From CAZFVY01 sp964522665 (GTDB taxonomy: Bacteria; Verrucomicrobiota; Verrucomicrobiia; Limisphaerales; CAZFVY01): 31,412 nt of DNA. The stretch is from contig CAZFVY010000087.1 in assembly GCA_964522665.1 (NCBI GenBank), positions 1-31,412 of the forward strand, read 5' to 3'. This document shows, piece after piece, positions 28,444 to 31,412 of the stretch. The first letter of the stretch is position 1. Each line of letters opens with the position of its first letter. The position numbers were made by a program, and so were the translations under genes. The notes under the pieces were generated by a model. It was not told the DNA's origin. It saw only the letters and a list, made by a program, of their open reading frames with translations, and did not search any database.

Positions 28444-31412
28444 TTAGAATTTCGCCACCAGCCACCAATTCGCCCCGTCGCTCAAGAACCATGCCGCTTG
28501 ATATTGCGCGCTCAGCGAGTAGCCGGTCGAACCGGCCACGCCGTCGATAGTCTCGGTCGCCTTCACCAAACCCGTCGTGTTTGCGATGAGCTTCACGCAG
28601 ACGAGCTTGCCGGTGTTCGCGGAAGCGGAAGGCAGCGTGATCGTGTTGTTCGCGAGGTTCGAGCCGTTCGCCAGGATCACCATTTCAGACGACGTGATCG
28701 AGTGGGCGGCCGACGTCGTGGCCCGCGTGCAAATGAGGTTGCCGTAAAAGCTTCCTGCCACCACGCTGCCCGGGATGGTGACCGTGCCACTATGATCCAC
28801 CGTCAGATAGCTCGTGAATGTAGCTCCATCCGCGAACGACATCGTCCCGATTTGCACCGCCGGTGACGGGCTAAGGCCGTCATCGGTGCAATAAATCTGC
28901 AACGTGTTCGTGCCGGTGCCGAAACCGAACCGATGATTGCCGCTCTTGTAAAGCCAGAGTTGCTGGCTCGGCGAGCCGCCGCTCATGTCGAGCGTGCCGC
29001 TCAACGTCAGCCCCACAAACGTCGGACTCGCCGAGGTGCGAATGTCCTGCGCCGTGCTGAGCGTCACGCTGCCGCCCAGGCTCACGCTACCGCCGCCCGA
29101 GAGGCCCGTCCCCGCGCTCACCGTCACCGAGGAATTGGCGAGGTAGCCATTCGCGATGGCCGTGCCGTTCCAAGTCCCGCTCACGACCACGCCGGACGTG
29201 TTGATCTGAAATTGCGCCGAAGTGCCGACATTGAACAGGCTCGTGACAGTCGTAGATCCGATGGAGACGCCAGCGTTGCCGGAGCCGAGATACATGAGGA
29301 TGTGGCTCCCGGAATCCGTCGTAAAGATCGCGTTGGCTGAGGTGCGAAAGATGAAATCGCCCGCCGCCGAGCCGGTGAGAAGCGCGTTGGTCGCGTTCGC
29401 CTGAAAGAGGTAAACGTCGTATGAGCCCGTGTTGGAGAGGTAGAAGCCGTGAGCGCTACTGCTCCCCGACTCGACACTGCGGATCGACCCGGCCGCGGCG
29501 GTGGCGATGAGCGCGTTGCCGTCCCACGTCAGGTTCGAGGAATTGGTCAAGGTCGTCGTGCCGCTCGCGTAAATCAGCCCGTGCGAGGTCCAACTCGTCG
29601 CGCCCGTGCCACCATGAGCGACGGTCACCGGAACTGTGAGGTCGAGCGTGACCGAGCCACCCAGCGAAACGCTGCCACCGGTCGAGAGGCCGACGCCCGC
29701 CGTGACGGTGACCGAAGAATTCGCGAGGTAGGCGTTCGCGATGACCGTTCCGTTCCACACGCCGGTCGTGATCGTCCCGAGCGTGACGATTGACGTCTGC
29801 CCGACGTAGGTTCCCGCCGTTAACGTGCCCCCGACCGCGAGATTGTTGCTCGTCGAGATGTTCCCGGTGTCGCCACGAATCAACAGGATCGAACTGACAT
29901 CGGTCGATTGCAGCACGAATTGATACGCCGAGGTCGTGCCGGAGACGCCCTGATTCTGAGCCTCGAACAATTTCACGGTCGCCGAGCCGGTCCAAATCGA
30001 GGCCGTCAAGCCGAGCCACGGACTCGCCTTGTGATGGGTGTTATCCGTCGCGCTCGCCGTCGTGGCCAACTTGATCGCCTGCGCGCCCGAGGCGAAGGAG
30101 GTCGAATCCGTCGAGAATGAATAGGTGTGCAGACCAGTCCACACGTGCGCGTAGGTTTCATCCGTCGCCAACGTCACGCTGCCGCCCAGGCTCACGCTGC
30201 CGCCCGTCGCGAGTCCCGCGCCGGCCGAGACGGTGAGCGACGAGTTCGCCAGGTAGGCGTTCGCGATGACTGTTCCGTTCCACACGCCGGTCGTGATCGT
30301 CCCGAGCGTCGTGATCGAAGTTTGGCCGACGTAGCTCGCCGAGAGCGAGAGCGTCACGCTCCCACCCAGCGACACGCTGCCGCCGCCCGAAAGATTCGTC
30401 CCCGCGCTGACCGTGACCGAGGAGTTCGTGAGGTAAGCGTTCGCGATGGCCACGCCGTGCCAGGTCGCCAGCGTGACGACGCCGCCCGTCGAGACCCGCA
30501 GCCCTTCGCCGCCGCCGACATAGAGTGAGACGTAATTGCCCGTCGTGGTGTTGCCCAGGGACGTGGCCGCGCCGTCCGTATAACCGAGCACGCCGATCCC
30601 GGAGCCGGAGCGGATCGCGCGCCCGTCGTCCAGGATCAGGTCGCCGGTGTGGATCGTCACGTCGTGACCGCTGAACGTGTGCGTGCCGGTCCAGGTTGGA
30701 CTAAACGCCTGATTGACCGTGAGCGTCAGCGAGCCGCCCAGCGAAACGCTGCCGCCACCCGACAATCCCGTCGAGGTCGTGATCGTGAGCGATGAATTCG
30801 CAAGGTAGGCGTTCGCGATGACCGTTCCGTTCCACACGCCGGTCGTGATCGTCCCGAGCGTGACGATCGATGTTTGCCCGGCGTAGCTCGTCGAGAGCGA
30901 GAGCGTCACGCTCCCGCCGAGCGACACGCTCCCGCCGCCGGAAAGGTTCGTCCCCGCGCTCACCGTGACCGAAGAGTTCGCGAGGTAGGCATTTGCAATC
31001 GCCACGCCATTCCACGTCGCCAACGTCACGATGCCGCCGGTCGAAATCCGCATTCCCTCGCCGCCGCCGACGTAGAGCGAGATGCGGTTTCCCGCCGTGG
31101 TATTACCCACGCTGGTTATGCCGCCGTCCGTGTAGCCAAATCCGCCGATGCCGTTGAACCGCACCGACCGTGCGTCATCCAGGCAAAGATCGCCACCGTG
31201 GATCAGCACGTCATGCCCACTGAACGTGTGCGCGCCGGTCCAGGTCGGACCGAACGCTTGATTGACCGTGAGCGTGAGCGACCCGCCGAGCGACACGCTG
31301 CCGCCGCCCGACAATCCCGTTGAAGTCGTGATCGTGAGCGATGAATTTGCGAGGTAGGCGTTCGCGATGGCCACGCCGTGCCAGGTCGCCAGCGTGACGA
31401 CGCCGCCCGTCG
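28444..31412 (-). CDS. Giant repetitive fibre protein (N-terminus beyond window)
   Basis: The frame is open to the right edge, so the product is at least 989 residues and its start is outside. It is built of beta-rich repeats such as NGTVIANAYLANSS, LSGGGSVSLGGSVTL and SIVTLGTITTGVW. Residues counted from the internal Met at 31374 repeat with a 183-residue period at least twice. A different domain follows (TFTSYLTVDHSGTVTIPG), and the last 110 residues form a distal-tip-like module ending LSDGANWWLVAKF, which resembles the end of the secreted protein at 16057. This is a tail or host-contact fibre. The gene ends at a TAA from a heptad remnant. Confidence 0.85.
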   Translation of the reverse strand, partial: TGGVVTLATWHGVAIANAYLANSSLTITTSTGLSGGGSVSLGGSLTLTVNQAFGPTWTGAHTFSGHDVLIHGGDLCLDDARSVRFNGIGGFGYTDGGITSVGNTTAGNRISLYVGGGEGMRISTGGIVTLATWNGVAIANAYLANSSVTVSAGTNLSGGGSVSLGGSVTLSLSTSYAGQTSIVTLGTITTGVWNGTVIANAYLANSSLTITTSTGLSGGGSVSLGGSLTLTVNQAFSPTWTGTHTFSGHDVTIHTGDLILDDGRAIRSGSGIGVLGYTDGAATSLGNTTTGNYVSLYVGGGEGLRVSTGGVVTLATWHGVAIANAYLTNSSVTVSAGTNLSGGGSVSLGGSVTLSLSASYVGQTSITTLGTITTGVWNGTVIANAYLANSSLTVSAGAGLATGGSVSLGGSVTLATDETYAHVWTGLHTYSFSTDSTSFASGAQAIKLATTASATDNTHHKASPWLGLTASIWTGSATVKLFEAQNQGVSGTTSAYQFVLQSTDVSSILLIRGDTGNISTSNNLAVGGTLTAGTYVGQTSIVTLGTITTGVWNGTVIANAYLANSSVTVTAGVGLSTGGSVSLGGSVTLDLTVPVTVAHGGTGATSWTSHGLIYASGTTTLTNSSNLTWDGNALIATAAAGSIRSVESGSSSAHGFYLSNTGSYDVYLFQANATNALLTGSAAGDFIFRTSANAIFTTDSGSHILMYLGSGNAGVSIGSTTVTSLFNVGTSAQFQINTSGVVVSGTWNGTAIANGYLANSSVTVSAGTGLSGGGSVSLGGSVTLSTAQDIRTSASPTFVGLTLSGTLDMSGGSPSQQLWLYKSGNHRFGFGTGTNTLQIYCTDDGLSPSPAVQIGTMSFADGATFTSYLTVDHSGTVTIPGSVVAGSFYGNLICTRATTSAAHSITSSEMVILANGSNLANNTITLPSASANTGKLVCVKLIANTTGLVKATETIDGVAGSTGYSLSAQYQAAWFLSDGANWWLVAKF
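30274..31371 (-). repeat. Two tandem 549-bp repeats inside the fibre gene
   Basis: Units run about 30823-31371 and 30274-30822. Each encodes IANAYL, SLGGSLTL, HTFSGHD, the YTDG and GNTT stretch, YVGGGEG, and GTITTGVW in the same order. The last 49 bases of the window (31364-31412) equal 30445-30493, so at least one more partial unit continues outside. Confidence 0.85.

Noticed and set aside
5981..28454. Heptad arrays as a CRISPR array
   Set aside because: Units are contiguous 7-mers without spacers and are spread over many sites, so they are not CRISPR repeats.

Overview
The window is a late (structural) module of a tailed phage or prophage with a long-tail gene order. Every recognisable gene is on the minus strand, so transcription runs from right to left. 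The likely host is a member of Verrucomicrobiota. This rests on GC-rich coding sequence and on dispersed intergenic repeats of a type I remember from Verrucomicrobia genomes, whose spurious translation contains ECGGKRSATPL. That assignment is a recollection plus inference, not a database result.

Layout in transcription order: a giant repetitive fibre protein open at the right edge (28444-31412); a set of small accessory proteins including a pentapeptide-repeat protein and a CxxC protein (25230-28184); the packaging block (23791-25068 candidate small terminase, 22568-23551 terminase ATPase, 21732-22571 terminase nuclease); portal (20094-21491); a fibre with a C-terminal malectin-like domain (18309-20000); a winged-helix-like protein coupled to a calcineurin-type phosphoesterase (16931-18291); a membrane/export cluster that could be the lysis cassette (13852-16893, with a secreted fibre-like protein, two small membrane proteins and two lipoproteins); a papain-type peptidase (12922-13737); prohead protease (11892-12851); scaffold, decoration protein and major capsid protein (9360-11798); head-tail joining and tail genes (4735-9272); tail chaperone G with a probable -1 frameshift to GT (3777-4567); and the tape measure protein, cut by the left edge (1-3701).

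Two layers of non-coding signal overlie this module. First, tandem heptads (NGCTRAA on the coding strand after a gene, the complement TTYAGCN before the next gene) lie in nearly every intergenic space outside the capsid core. They usually touch or supply the stop codon of the upstream gene and sometimes run into coding sequence. Four spaces also carry a GC-rich palindromic body between the arms. Second, a 20-bp inverted repeat of the form TATGATAG-N4-CTATCATA occurs four times, before the scaffold gene, the secreted protein gene, the portal gene and the 27840-28184 gene, and probably marks transcription-unit starts.

The 100-N run at 4601-4700 is flanked by an exact 55-bp duplication, so it is most likely a scaffolding artefact with no missing sequence. 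No stretch longer than about 300 bases lacks a gene. I saw no tRNA, rRNA, CRISPR array, integrase or attachment site.
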